Shown here piece after piece: positions 7,168 to 14,448 of a stretch of DNA of 64,000 nt (position 1 is its first letter; each line of letters starts with the position of its first letter). The translations under genes were made by a program, and so were the position numbers. This stretch comes from Castellaniella sp035707805. Lineage in GTDB: Bacteria; Pseudomonadota; Gammaproteobacteria; Burkholderiales; Burkholderiaceae_B. The notes below the pieces were generated by a model that was not told the origin of the DNA, made no database searches, and saw nothing but the letters and a program-made list of their open reading frames with translations. The stretch spans positions 1 through 64,000 of the forward strand of contig DASSTS010000036.1 in the NCBI GenBank assembly GCA_035707805.1, written 5' to 3'.

Positions 7168-7487
7168 CAGCGCACCTCCCGGACCAGGGCATATTCAGCG
7201 CAGCCGCAATGCCGGTAGCCGTCGCGGTCGGTCAGCGTGACGCGCTCAGTGCTGATGATGTGGCCGCGCTCACGCAGGTCGCGGATCCGGCGGGGAGGGT
7301 GGTAGATCCCGGCCTTCAGCAGGTCGTGGCTGGTTTGAGGGCCAATGCGCAGCAGAGCCATGACGCGCTGCAGCTGGGCTTCAGTCGCCGTGGAGTTCGG
7401 GTTATAATTTGCCTGCCTCGCTGTACCTTGTTTTGCCGCCTTCACGCCCTGTTCCCGCAGGGCGTTGGCTTTTCTGGGGCCGGTCAT
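7167..7487 (-). CDS. Small HTH-containing element protein
   Basis: A 106-aa protein. The N-terminal 40 residues are polar and basic. From about residue 43 there is a winged-helix-like segment (EAQLQRVMALLRIGPQTSHDLLKAGIYHPPRRIRDLRERGH) followed by a strand-rich tail with one Cys-Gly-Cys. Proteins with this layout are common in prophages of proteobacteria. The ATG at 7487 overlaps the AlpA stop by four bases (ATGA), which supports it over upstream starts. Confidence 0.65.
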   Translation of the reverse strand: MTGPRKANALREQGVKAAKQGTARQANYNPNSTATEAQLQRVMALLRIGPQTSHDLLKAGIYHPPRRIRDLRERGHIISTERVTLTDRDGYRHCGCAEYALVREVR

Positions 7488-7705
7488 TGGCGCACCCCAC
7501 CATTCCACCCAGCCGGATCGGCCAGCCAGGCACGGACCTGCTCGACGCGAAAGCCCACGCTGTTGGGGCCAAGGCGTACGGGGGCGGGGAAGGTGCCGTT
7601 CTTGATCCAGCGGTAGATCGTCGGCTTAGATTTCGTGGTGACGGCGCAAACCGTGCGGATCGGCGCAAAGCCGACAGAGGGAAGGTGAATTGCAGGGGCG
7701 TCCAT
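7484..7705 (-). CDS. AlpA-family regulator/excisionase
   Basis: A 73-aa protein with the AlpA pattern: an N-terminal basic-hydrophobic lead, a HTH (AVTTKSKPTIYRWIKNGTFPAPVRLGPNSVGFRVEQVRAWL) and a short tail. AlpA proteins activate integrase or late expression and act as excision factors in P4- and PICI-like elements. Its place next to int and upstream of the replication gene is the classical layout. Family-level call is firm; whether it acts as repressor, activator or excisionase is not visible. Confidence 0.8.
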   Translation of the reverse strand: MDAPAIHLPSVGFAPIRTVCAVTTKSKPTIYRWIKNGTFPAPVRLGPNSVGFRVEQVRAWLADPAGWNGGVRQ

Positions 7706-7834
7706 AGCGTCAGTCCATGAATCGCGGCCCTACGCGAATCAGAAGCAACCCAGTGAATGCCTCCGATTGCGCGTATTACCGCGTGTGCTGGGTGACGCCA
7801 ATGTAGATTTTGAGAGTAGTTGCGGGCAGTGACA

Positions 7835-8311
7835 CTAGGTTTGGGGTGTCACCCCCTTGCTGGATTTTCCCCGTGCCTTTGCGCGTTTGTAATGACGGTC
7901 GACGCTATCGACTGGGCGATCAAATATGGCGGCGCATTCTTTGATGGCTTTTCCTTGGGTCATTCCATAGACGGCACGCAAATAATTAATCGTTTCCGTG
8001 AGCGGCGGGTGTCCCGTATCTATGCTTGCCTTTCGCGCTCGAATAAGCGCCCTCGCTTCGTCCATTCCGCCACCGGCGTCGTGCGCTTCCTTCATCATCG
8101 CTATGGCCTTAACAGCTTCCATTGTCCGGGCACCGCTTTGCTGTTGGCGCTGGCGGTATACCCGCATGGCGTCATATCCATGAAACGCAAGGTGCTCCAC
8201 CGTGCGCAGCGCCTGAAGGGCATATTTACGGTCATCTTCCGTCAGCGGTTCGCCGTTCTCAATGGCGTGAATGATTCTGTGTAGCGATTCTCTGTCCACG
8301 GTATCAGCCAT
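7835..8311 (-). CDS. Element protein of unknown function
   Basis: A 158-aa soluble protein, helical in its first 110 residues, with a C-terminal HTH-like segment (YGMTQGKAIKECAAIFDRPVDSVDRHYKRAKAR). Its ATG overlaps the integrase stop by one base (TAATG), so it is coupled to int. The last 30 residues would suit DNA binding. Function unknown. An inverted repeat GTGACAC...GTGTCAC (7829-7852) covers its stop codon and may end this transcript. Confidence 0.65.
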   Translation of the reverse strand: MADTVDRESLHRIIHAIENGEPLTEDDRKYALQALRTVEHLAFHGYDAMRVYRQRQQQSGARTMEAVKAIAMMKEAHDAGGGMDEARALIRARKASIDTGHPPLTETINYLRAVYGMTQGKAIKECAAIFDRPVDSVDRHYKRAKARGKSSKGVTPQT

Positions 8312-9543
8312 TACCCAGCCCTCCGCAGCTGCACCACGCCAGCGGCCTCACGCCCCATGACATGATCGGCCCACGACTGCATCAGCTTCACGCGGGCGGC
8401 CAGCCGGTCGGAGCGCTCATAGGCGGCCTGTACCTTGTTGCCGATGGCGTGAGCCAGGGCGCGTTCGGCCAGCTCGGTACTCACGCCATGATCGGCGGCC
8501 CAGTTGCGGAAACTCGACCGGAACCCGTGCGCCGTCGCAATCCGGCCCGGTACGTCGCTCTCAGCCTGGGCCTTGCGTAGCAGGCTGGTCAGCGCCATGT
8601 CCGACAGCTCGCCGCCACGCAGGGCAGGGAATAGCAGGGTGTCGCCCGGCGGGGTTTCGTCGCCGTCATGCTGAGCTCGCAGCAGCGCTAGGGCGTCGAC
8701 GGACAGCGGGACGCGGTGCGCACGGTTCGCCTTCATCCGTGCGGCCGGCACGGTCCATAAGCCTTTGTCGAGATCGATCTCGGCCCACGTTGCGCCCCGC
8801 ACTTCGCCCGATCGGGCAGCGGTCAGGATCGTGAATAGTAGGGCGGCCCGGGCGCCGATGATGGGCTGGTGGTTCAGGTGGTCGCTGATGAATGCCGGCA
8901 GGATCTTCCAGGGCATAGCCGGGTGATGGCGTACAGGGGCGTCCTTGCCTTTTGTTGACGGCAGCAGGGGCCCCACATCGTCCAGTGGATTGCTCATGAT
9001 GAACTTGCGGGCACGGCAGGCGGCCATGACGGTGCTGCAGCGCATTTTCACGCGCTTGGCGGTCTCCGGGATGGTCAGCCAGATAGGGTTCAGCACGTCG
9101 CCAAAGTGCGCGGTCTCCAGACGGTCCACGCGAATGCCGCCGATGGTCGGGAACACATGTTGTTCAAGCGAGCTGATCCACTGGGCCTTGTGCTTGTCGT
9201 TGCGAAAGCCTGGGGCCAGGATCGCCCACTGGTCGCGGGCGGCCTTCTCGAAGGTTGGGATGGCGCGCTCAGACTGTCGTGCCAGGATCGGATCTATATC
9301 GTCCTGAATCTGTTCGCGGGCGGCCAGGGCCTTTTCGATGGCACGGGCCACGCTGGTATCGGGATACGAACCCATGCCCGCGTCCCGGCGCTTGCCGCTC
9401 ACAGGCGACACATAGCGAAGGATCCACTTCCCCCGGCCTGCCTCTGATCCGGCGAACAGGTACAGCCCCGTCACGCCGGCCGGTACCGGCTTGTCTCCGG
9501 GCTTGATCGCCCGTGCTTTTCTGTCAGTGATATAGACCATCAT
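8311..9543 (-). CDS. int: Tyrosine integrase, DUF4102/P4 type
   Basis: A 410-aa site-specific recombinase. The N-terminal 90 residues are the DUF4102-type arm-binding domain (ITDRKARAIKPGDKPV...LRYVSPVSGKRRDAGMG). A core-binding SAM-like domain follows, then the catalytic domain with the first Arg in ARSGEVRGATW, the HxxR motif in TAHGFRSSFRNW and the nucleophile Tyr in QAAYERSD. It should catalyse insertion into and excision from tRNA-Ser. Two adjacent ATGs (9543, 9540) follow GGGG; I used the first. The gene lies at the end away from the tRNA and reads toward the element interior, next to two 16-bp direct repeats and attR. Confidence 0.93.
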   Translation of the reverse strand: MMVYITDRKARAIKPGDKPVPAGVTGLYLFAGSEAGRGKWILRYVSPVSGKRRDAGMGSYPDTSVARAIEKALAAREQIQDDIDPILARQSERAIPTFEKAARDQWAILAPGFRNDKHKAQWISSLEQHVFPTIGGIRVDRLETAHFGDVLNPIWLTIPETAKRVKMRCSTVMAACRARKFIMSNPLDDVGPLLPSTKGKDAPVRHHPAMPWKILPAFISDHLNHQPIIGARAALLFTILTAARSGEVRGATWAEIDLDKGLWTVPAARMKANRAHRVPLSVDALALLRAQHDGDETPPGDTLLFPALRGGELSDMALTSLLRKAQAESDVPGRIATAHGFRSSFRNWAADHGVSTELAERALAHAIGNKVQAAYERSDRLAARVKLMQSWADHVMGREAAGVVQLRRAG

Positions 9544-9569
9544 CCAGCCCCACACGTTTACTTAGATTG

Positions 9570-9649
9570 GATGATACCGGGTGATCCGGCGTGTGTCACT
9601 AACTCATTGATCTATCAGGGTTGGTTGGCGCCCGATGATATCGGGTGAT
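9570..9649. repeat. Pair of 16-bp direct repeats between int and attR
   Basis: GATGATACCGGGTGAT at 9570-9585 and GATGATATCGGGTGAT at 9634-9649 differ at one position and lie 64 bp apart. Their position between the integrase start and the att core suits arm-type integrase sites, and they may also overlap the int promoter. Confidence 0.6.
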
Positions 9650-9664
9650 TCTGCTTCATGGCAG

Positions 9665-10138
9665 TCACCCTCTCCGCCACTTCGGTATAAAACCGGGAAC
9701 GCCGATTACCGCCGATTTCCCTCCTTTTGCAGCCACCACCGTCCGCAACAGGGTGCTTTTCGTTCCCATGATGCGGATTTCGTCGTCGGCGACCTCGACA
9801 CGTTGCGCGAAGGTCCGGACACGATCCCCCCGATAGCCCCCCTTTTCCTGCCGGAGCCGACCGCGTGCTTCGCTCGCCATCTCCCGCACCGCCGCCCCTG
9901 AAAGGGGGTGATGGGACGCGCTCGCCAGCGTCGCCTCCGTGCGTGCTGCGTCGGCCCGCGCCTGATCCCGAAGCGCGGTCAGACTGGTGATGCGTTCGCC
10001 AAAGGCTGGTTCGGCCGGATCGAGTGAACCGGCCTCAATCGCGTCGTAGAGGCGCTTGAGGCGTATGTCGGCCTCGGCCGCGCGTTGGTTCAATTCGGCG
10101 ATGTGCTTGCTGCGCCGCTCGACGTCCAGCTCCAAGTG
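9665..10138 (-). pseudogene. C-terminal remnant of a large serine recombinase
   Basis: About 157 residues match the end of large serine recombinases: a coiled-coil segment (ERRSKHIAELNQRAAEADIRLKRLYDAIEAG) and the conserved ending IRIMGTKSTLLRT...GVPGFIPKWRRG. The catalytic N-terminal domain and zinc-ribbon part are missing. The frame runs into a stop near 10157 without a ribosome site, so this is a 5'-truncated remnant of another mobile element. Its 3' end includes the attR core of the neighbouring satellite, evidence for repeated insertions at this tRNA. Confidence 0.8.
9666..9679. repeat. attR core, 14-bp direct repeat
   Basis: An exact copy of CACCCTCTCCGCCA from the tRNA-Ser 3' end. It marks the right end of the element. 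It coincides with the last codons of a truncated serine recombinase reading on the minus strand. Confidence 0.85.
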
Positions 10139-10176
10139 ACATTCTGCGGACAGTCTCTATTTTTGTTTCCATATAT

Positions 10177-10196
10177 ATAATATCCATGTATATTAT
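10177..10196. promoter_or_regulatory. Inverted repeat in front of the first MarR gene, likely operator
   Basis: ATAATAT-CCATGT-ATATTAT is a perfect 7-bp inverted repeat in an AT-rich patch ending 4 bp before the chosen MarR start. MarR proteins often repress their own operon through such sites. Confidence 0.55.
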
Positions 10197-10200
10197 TCAT

Positions 10201-10659
10201 ATGAAGGCACAAAATCCAACCATCGGCTCGCTGGTGTGGCACCTGTCTATCCGTTGGAGAACGGAGGTGGATCGGGTTGTCGCGCCGTTCGGCCTGACGC
10301 ACGCCCAATACTCGGCGCTCGCATCGCTGCACGCCATGATCGAGAGAGGTGCGCTCCCTACACAACGCGAATTGTCCGAATTCATGGGGCTCACCCCGAT
10401 CTATATTTCCAAGCTGATCCGCTCGCTGGAATCCGGTGGCAACCTCACACGCAGCCCGGATCCTCAGGACAGTCGCGCGGTCAGGCTTGAACTGAGCAAT
10501 GCGGGTCGCGAGCGCATCATCGCCGCTCGTGAAACAGTCAGAGAGCTTGACGCGAAACTCACCGCACCGCTCGGCGGCACCAATGGGGCGGGCGCTCACG
10601 AATTCGCAGAAACACTCAAATCGCTCATTCATTTTCACCAACAGATGGGAGAGACCTGA
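10201..10659 (+). CDS. MarR-family transcriptional regulator
   Basis: A 152-aa winged-helix regulator with the MarR layout: a dimerisation helix, FGLTHAQYSALASL, HTH TQRELSEFMGLTPIYISKLIRSLE and the wing SPDPQDSRAVRLELSNAGRE. The start is uncertain: ATG 10201 has no clear ribosome site, while ATG 10186 lies inside the palindrome; translation may be leaderless. It overlaps the following MarR-like gene by one base. The target is unknown, and the pair may control the SRPBCC gene downstream. Base composition is less GC-rich than the core, as expected for an accessory patch. Confidence 0.82.
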   Translation: MKAQNPTIGSLVWHLSIRWRTEVDRVVAPFGLTHAQYSALASLHAMIERGALPTQRELSEFMGLTPIYISKLIRSLESGGNLTRSPDPQDSRAVRLELSNAGRERIIAARETVRELDAKLTAPLGGTNGAGAHEFAETLKSLIHFHQQMGET

Positions 10660-11129
10660 TGGGGCATATGGAACCTTTGACGCGCTATGTCGGCAAAGCC
10701 GAGCGGACCTTGCAGGCGCTCTTGCAAACACAATTGCAGCAGGTCGGGGTCGCTTTTCCCGAATGGGCCGCGCTGACCTTCTTACGCAACGCCGGGCCGC
10801 TCAAACGTTCGCAACTCGGCGAAGCGATCAGGAATGGCCGGCTGGTCGAAGCTGGCGGCGTGGACAGCCTGCTCGATGCGATGATTGACAAAGGCCTGAT
10901 TGCGCAAGTGCCGGATGGCCTGGCAATGACCAGTGCGGCGAAATCACTCTACGATCCGCTTCGCAGCAGAGTCATGGAAATCACAGCCCTTGTCGAAAAG
11001 GGAGTTCCCGAAGACGACCTCGCAACGACAAGGCAGACACTGGCGTTCGTCACTGAACGCGCCGGGAAGCTTTTGACCGATTTGAAAATCCAAGAATCCA
11101 CCGACAAGCATACAACCGCTATCAGCTAA
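10659..11129 (+). CDS. Second MarR-like winged-helix protein
   Basis: A 156-aa protein with MarR-type topology: a YVGKAERTLQALLQTQLQQ dimer helix, FPEWAALTFLRNAGPLKRSQLGEAI, and the recognition helix and wing around VDSLLDAMIDKGLIAQVPDGLAMTSAAKSLYDPL. The start overlaps the stop of the first MarR gene (TGATG), so the two are coupled. Tandem, overlapping MarR genes of different sequence suggest a heterodimer or a sensor pair, an inference. Confidence 0.72.
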   Translation: MGHMEPLTRYVGKAERTLQALLQTQLQQVGVAFPEWAALTFLRNAGPLKRSQLGEAIRNGRLVEAGGVDSLLDAMIDKGLIAQVPDGLAMTSAAKSLYDPLRSRVMEITALVEKGVPEDDLATTRQTLAFVTERAGKLLTDLKIQESTDKHTTAIS

Positions 11130-11204
11130 CCGACTGGATCGCCGTTCAAAATCGCTCCGGGTGGAGCGTAGGACGGCTTGATGAACGTCTGAAGGAGATC
11201 AACG

Positions 11205-11642
11205 ATGAAGGGTGCGATCAATTCGACAGAAAGGCGGACGATCACCGTCGATTATCAGCTCTCCGCGTCACTCCAGGACGTTTGGCGCGTGCTCACGGAG
11301 CCCGATCTTCTCAAGAGCTGGCTGATGCCCAACGACATCCGGCCCACGGTCGGACACCATTTTACATTCCGAACGGCACCGGCGCCTGGGTTCGACGGGG
11401 TCGTGCAATGCAAGGTTCTTGCGGTCGAACCCGGATCGCGGTTCGTATACTCCTGGCGGGGCGGACCGCTCGACACAATCGTGACCTGGACGCTTACGCC
11501 GGCGGCGGGTGGCGGAACAGTCTTGCGGCTCGAACATACCGGCTTCGGGCCGGAACACGGAATGACCTACGATCTTCTGAGCGAAGGCTGGCGCCAGAAG
11601 GTTGCCAAGCAACTGGAGCAGACGGTGTCGTCGATCGATTGA
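11205..11642 (+). CDS. SRPBCC (AHSA1-like) domain protein
   Basis: A 145-aa START/AHSA1-type single-domain protein: TITVDYQLSASLQDVWRVLTEPDLLKSWLM, then the strand pattern PGFDGVVQCKVLAVEPGSRFVYSW and the ending VLRLEHTGFGPEHG...LSEGWRQKVAKQLEQ. Such proteins bind hydrophobic ligands in a deep cavity. GAAGGAGATC lies just before the ATG. It follows two MarR genes in the same direction, a common pairing. The ligand is unknown. Confidence 0.82.
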   Translation: MKGAINSTERRTITVDYQLSASLQDVWRVLTEPDLLKSWLMPNDIRPTVGHHFTFRTAPAPGFDGVVQCKVLAVEPGSRFVYSWRGGPLDTIVTWTLTPAAGGGTVLRLEHTGFGPEHGMTYDLLSEGWRQKVAKQLEQTVSSID

Positions 11643-11699
11643 TGCCTGGGCAGTGTTTCGGTCAGGAACGATGATGGGCGGCCAAATTGTCGATCCCGT

Positions 11700-12056
11700 A
11701 TGTCACCTATCAATATTTATGGTGATATAGATACGACCATTCACTACAAACGCGAGACGGTTTCCGCGTCTCAATTTGCCGACCTGCTAAATCGTTCAGG
11801 GCTCGGCGCCAGACGACCTGTCGATGACTTGCCTCGACTGCAAAGGATGTTGGATGGCGCCAATCTCGTCATCACCGCGCGAACTATCGAAGCGGGATAA
11901 CTCGTCGGGATAGTGCGCTCGCTGACCGATTGGTCCTACGCATGTTATCTGTCCGATCTGGCCGTCGATAGAGATTTCCAAGGTATGGGAATCGGCCGTG
12001 GCTTGATTGAACTCACACGCGAATATGCCGAACGGGTGAGCATGTGTTTGCTCGTT
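11700..12056 (+). pseudogene. GNAT acetyltransferase pseudogene
   Basis: The first 66 residues (ASQFADLLNRSGLGARRPVDDLPRLQRMLDGANLVITAR) end at a TAA at 11898-11900. The same frame then continues with LVGIVRSLTDWSYACYLSDLAVDRDFQGMGIGRGLIELTREYAE, which carries the acetyl-CoA loop of GNAT enzymes. The usual C-terminal part is lost near 12056, where the sequence switches to an unrelated fragment. One in-frame stop plus a lost end indicate a dead gene. Confidence 0.78.
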
Positions 12057-12261
12057 TCAACGGCTCGAACCCATGCCACCAATCGGCGTCAATGTCGCCG
12101 CAACGGCCCTCGAACAGCACATTGCCGCCGGCGTCGTGAAGCCAGAAATCCATCGGCAGGGTTTCGGCTTGGTCGGGCGTTCAGCGTGCCGGTGCGCCGT
12201 CCGCGTCCTCGCCCATTCCGATGCAGTCGCCATGATGATCGATCGTAACAATCCAGCGCAT
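12057..12261 (-). pseudogene. Decayed coding fragment, unknown
   Basis: Reading from ATG 12261 gives MRWIVTIDHHGDCIGMGEDADGAPAR, then a TGA, and in the same frame TPDQAETLPMDFWLHDAGGNVLFEGRCGDIDADWWHGFEP. Both halves have normal amino acid composition, so I read it as one small gene with a nonsense mutation, cut at about 12057 by the junction with the GNAT remnant. I do not know the family. The rest of 12262-12434 shows no gene I can support. Confidence 0.45.
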
Positions 12262-12434
12262 GGTGAAAATCCTTTCGTTTCCGACAGGCGCGGACTGTCG
12301 TTGTCTTGGTCCCTCGTTTTACGCTCCGGCCATGATGATAGCCAGGACTTATTCTGTCGGCCATCAATACACCTCACGTAGTGCTCATCGGTATCTCGCA
12401 TGTCCCGCCAGCACACAATAGAATCAAGCCGCTA

Positions 12435-12468
12435 CGGCATCCAAGGCCCAGCCCTGGATGCCGTTTTT
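12435..12468 (+). terminator. Rho-independent terminator at the right edge of the accessory patch
   Basis: CGGCATCCA (12435-12443) pairs with TGGATGCCG (12455-12463), with an 11-nt loop and a following TTTTT. No intact plus-strand gene precedes it closely, so it is probably left over from the decayed region. It is followed by two GTGACC repeats at about 12490-12505. Confidence 0.65.
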
Positions 12469-12546
12469 CTTTTCACTTTCGGGCTCGTGTGACCAAAACG
12501 TGACCGCGCCGGATCGTTCGGCCTCGGGCAGCGCCCCGTCGCCGGC

Positions 12547-14085
12547 CTACCGCAGTTCGTGGCCTGTCAGGCGCCGCGGCACCAGCATGACCGCCGCCAG
12601 CGTCAGCACGGCGACCCCGATCATGCCCGCGTAGACCTGGTGCGTGGCGGTGTCGAAGGCCGCCAGCAGGAACTGCCGCATGGCGGAGGCCGACAGGTCC
12701 GTCTGCAGCGCCGTCATCACGTCGTTGACGCCGGGCAGCCGCCCGGCGAAGGCGGCGGGCGCCGTGTCCAGCGTGTGCCGCATGGCGTTGTTGAACAGCG
12801 CGCCCACCACGGCGGCGCCCAGGCTCTGGCCCAGGTAGCGCGACCACATATTGGCGCTCGTCGCGACGCCGCGCTGGTTCCAGGGCACGACGGACTGCAC
12901 GCCGACCAGCAGGGGCGTCGACAGCATGCCGAATCCCGCGCCCAGCAGGATCTGGTCGGCCGTCACCCATCCGATGGCGGGGTCGGGGGGCAGCAGCACA
13001 AAGCCCAGCACGCCCAGCAGGATCAGAACGCCGCCCGCGAATGCGGTGTCCCGGAATCCGAAGCGCAGGTACAGGCGGCCCGACCATGCGGCGGCGCTCA
13101 CCCAGCCCAGGCTCATGCTGGCCAGCACGAGACCCGCGCTGATCGGGTCCAGGCCCATGACGGACTGCGCAAAGACCGGCAGGTACGTGCCCGGCGCCAT
13201 CATGATCAGCCCCATGCCCAGCACGCCCAGATTGGATCCCACCATTGTGCGGTTGCGCCAGACCCAGCCGGGCATGACCGGCTCGGCGGCCATGCGCTCT
13301 CGCACGACGGTCGCCGCGGTCAGCAGACCGGCGGCGGCGAAGGTGGCGATGCTGGGGGCCGACAGCCAGGCCCAGGCGTTGCCGCCCTGCAGCAGGCCGA
13401 AGACCCCGGCCGTCCCCGCCAGCATCATCAGGGCCGCGCCGGCATAGTCGATGGCGGGGCGGCGGGTGGGGGCCTGTTCGTGCAGATAGCGGGCGATCAG
13501 GCCGATGGCCGCGAGGCCGATCGGCAGGTTGATCAGGAAGACCCAGCGCCAGGTGGCGTATTCGGCGAAGGCGCCGCCGAGGGTCGGCCCGACGATGGCG
13601 GCGATGCCCCAGACGCTGGACAGCCAGCCCTGGACCCGGCCGCGCTCGCGCGTGGAATACAGGTCGCCGGCCAGGGTGTTGACGGTGGCCATGATGGACC
13701 CGGCGCCCACGCCCTGCAGCGCGCGAAAGGCGATCAGCGGGATCATGCCCCAGGCCAGCGCGCAGGCCGCCGAGCCCAGCAGGAAGAGCGCGGATCCGCC
13801 GATGAGGACGGGCTTGCGGCCCACCAGGTCGGCCAGCTTGCCGTAGATGGGAATGGTGACGGTCTGCGCCAGCAGGTAGACCGAGAACAGCCAGGTGAAG
13901 CGGTCGAAGCCCCCCAGGTCACCCACGATCTGCGGCACCACGGTCGCCACGATGGTGATGTCCATGGCCGCGAGCGACATGGCCAGCATCAGCGCCGCCA
14001 GGATCCAGCCGCGATGGGCGACCGGTCGGGCTTCCTCGGGTCGTTCGTGGGGGGAATCCGGGTTCTCGGGCGGAATCGCGTTCAT
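12547..14085 (-). CDS. DHA2-family MFS multidrug transporter (EmrB/QacA type)
   Basis: A 512-aa inner-membrane antiporter with about 14 predicted helices. Motif A appears as GKLADLVGRKPVLIGG; DITIVATVVPQIVGDLG in helix 1 and the GRVQGWLSSVWGIAAIVGPTLGG antiporter motif (motif C region) are clear. The ATG at 14085 (MNAIPPENPDSPHER) is chosen because the upstream extension lacks transporter sequence. It probably exports toxic compounds using the proton gradient. It is transcribed away from the lipoate ligase genes. Confidence 0.9.
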   Translation of the reverse strand: MNAIPPENPDSPHERPEEARPVAHRGWILAALMLAMSLAAMDITIVATVVPQIVGDLGGFDRFTWLFSVYLLAQTVTIPIYGKLADLVGRKPVLIGGSALFLLGSAACALAWGMIPLIAFRALQGVGAGSIMATVNTLAGDLYSTRERGRVQGWLSSVWGIAAIVGPTLGGAFAEYATWRWVFLINLPIGLAAIGLIARYLHEQAPTRRPAIDYAGAALMMLAGTAGVFGLLQGGNAWAWLSAPSIATFAAAGLLTAATVVRERMAAEPVMPGWVWRNRTMVGSNLGVLGMGLIMMAPGTYLPVFAQSVMGLDPISAGLVLASMSLGWVSAAAWSGRLYLRFGFRDTAFAGGVLILLGVLGFVLLPPDPAIGWVTADQILLGAGFGMLSTPLLVGVQSVVPWNQRGVATSANMWSRYLGQSLGAAVVGALFNNAMRHTLDTAPAAFAGRLPGVNDVMTALQTDLSASAMRQFLLAAFDTATHQVYAGMIGVAVLTLAAVMLVPRRLTGHELR

Positions 14086-14142
14086 AATGGCGGCTGTGCG
14101 GCGGGCTGCGGTCTCGGCCCATGCAGAATACAGGAATCCCTG

Positions 14143-14448
14143 ATGACTGACCCAATTCCAGCGCCCGTGCCCGGACACGGGGAATACAAGATCCCGGGCG
14201 GCAAGCTCGTGGTGGTCGATCTGCGGGTGGCCGACGGCCGCCTGGCGGACGTGCGCCTGTCAGGGGACTTCTTCCTCGAGCCGCCCGAGACGCTGGACGC
14301 CATCAACGCCGCCCTCGAAGGGTTGCCCGCCCAGGCCGAGGAATCGCAGCTGGTAGCGGCCGTCCAGGGCGCGCTGGGCGCCGACGTGCAGATGTTCGGC
14401 CTGACGCCCGAAGGCATCGCTGTCGTGATCCAGAGGGCGCTGGCATGA
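14143..14448 (+). CDS. Lipoate-protein ligase accessory subunit (C-terminal-domain-like)
   Basis: A 101-aa protein (GEYKIPGGKLVVVDLRVADGRLADVRLSGDFFLEPPETLDAINAALEG) matching the small domain that follows the catalytic domain in bacterial LplA and exists as a separate subunit (LplB) in archaea such as Thermoplasma. It is needed for lipoate activation there. The stop overlaps the start of the catalytic gene by four bases (ATGA), so the two are made together. The split arrangement is visible; a two-subunit enzyme is inferred from the archaeal example. Confidence 0.8.
   Translation: MTDPIPAPVPGHGEYKIPGGKLVVVDLRVADGRLADVRLSGDFFLEPPETLDAINAALEGLPAQAEESQLVAAVQGALGADVQMFGLTPEGIAVVIQRALA

Noticed and set aside
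9665..10138. Serine recombinase fragment as an active second recombinase of the satellite
   Set aside because: The catalytic domain is missing, there is no start signal and it lies outside the right att core.
12089..12367. Minus-strand open frames over 12057-12416 as intact genes
   Set aside because: They have Arg-rich, shadow-like composition. A third frame gives normal protein sequence interrupted by a stop, so I read the region as a decayed gene.
12559..14142. Long plus-strand open frame in front of the lipoate ligase accessory gene
   Set aside because: It is antisense to the MFS transporter and low-complexity (Gly/Gln/Arg/His). Only the part from the ATG at 14143 resembles a real protein.
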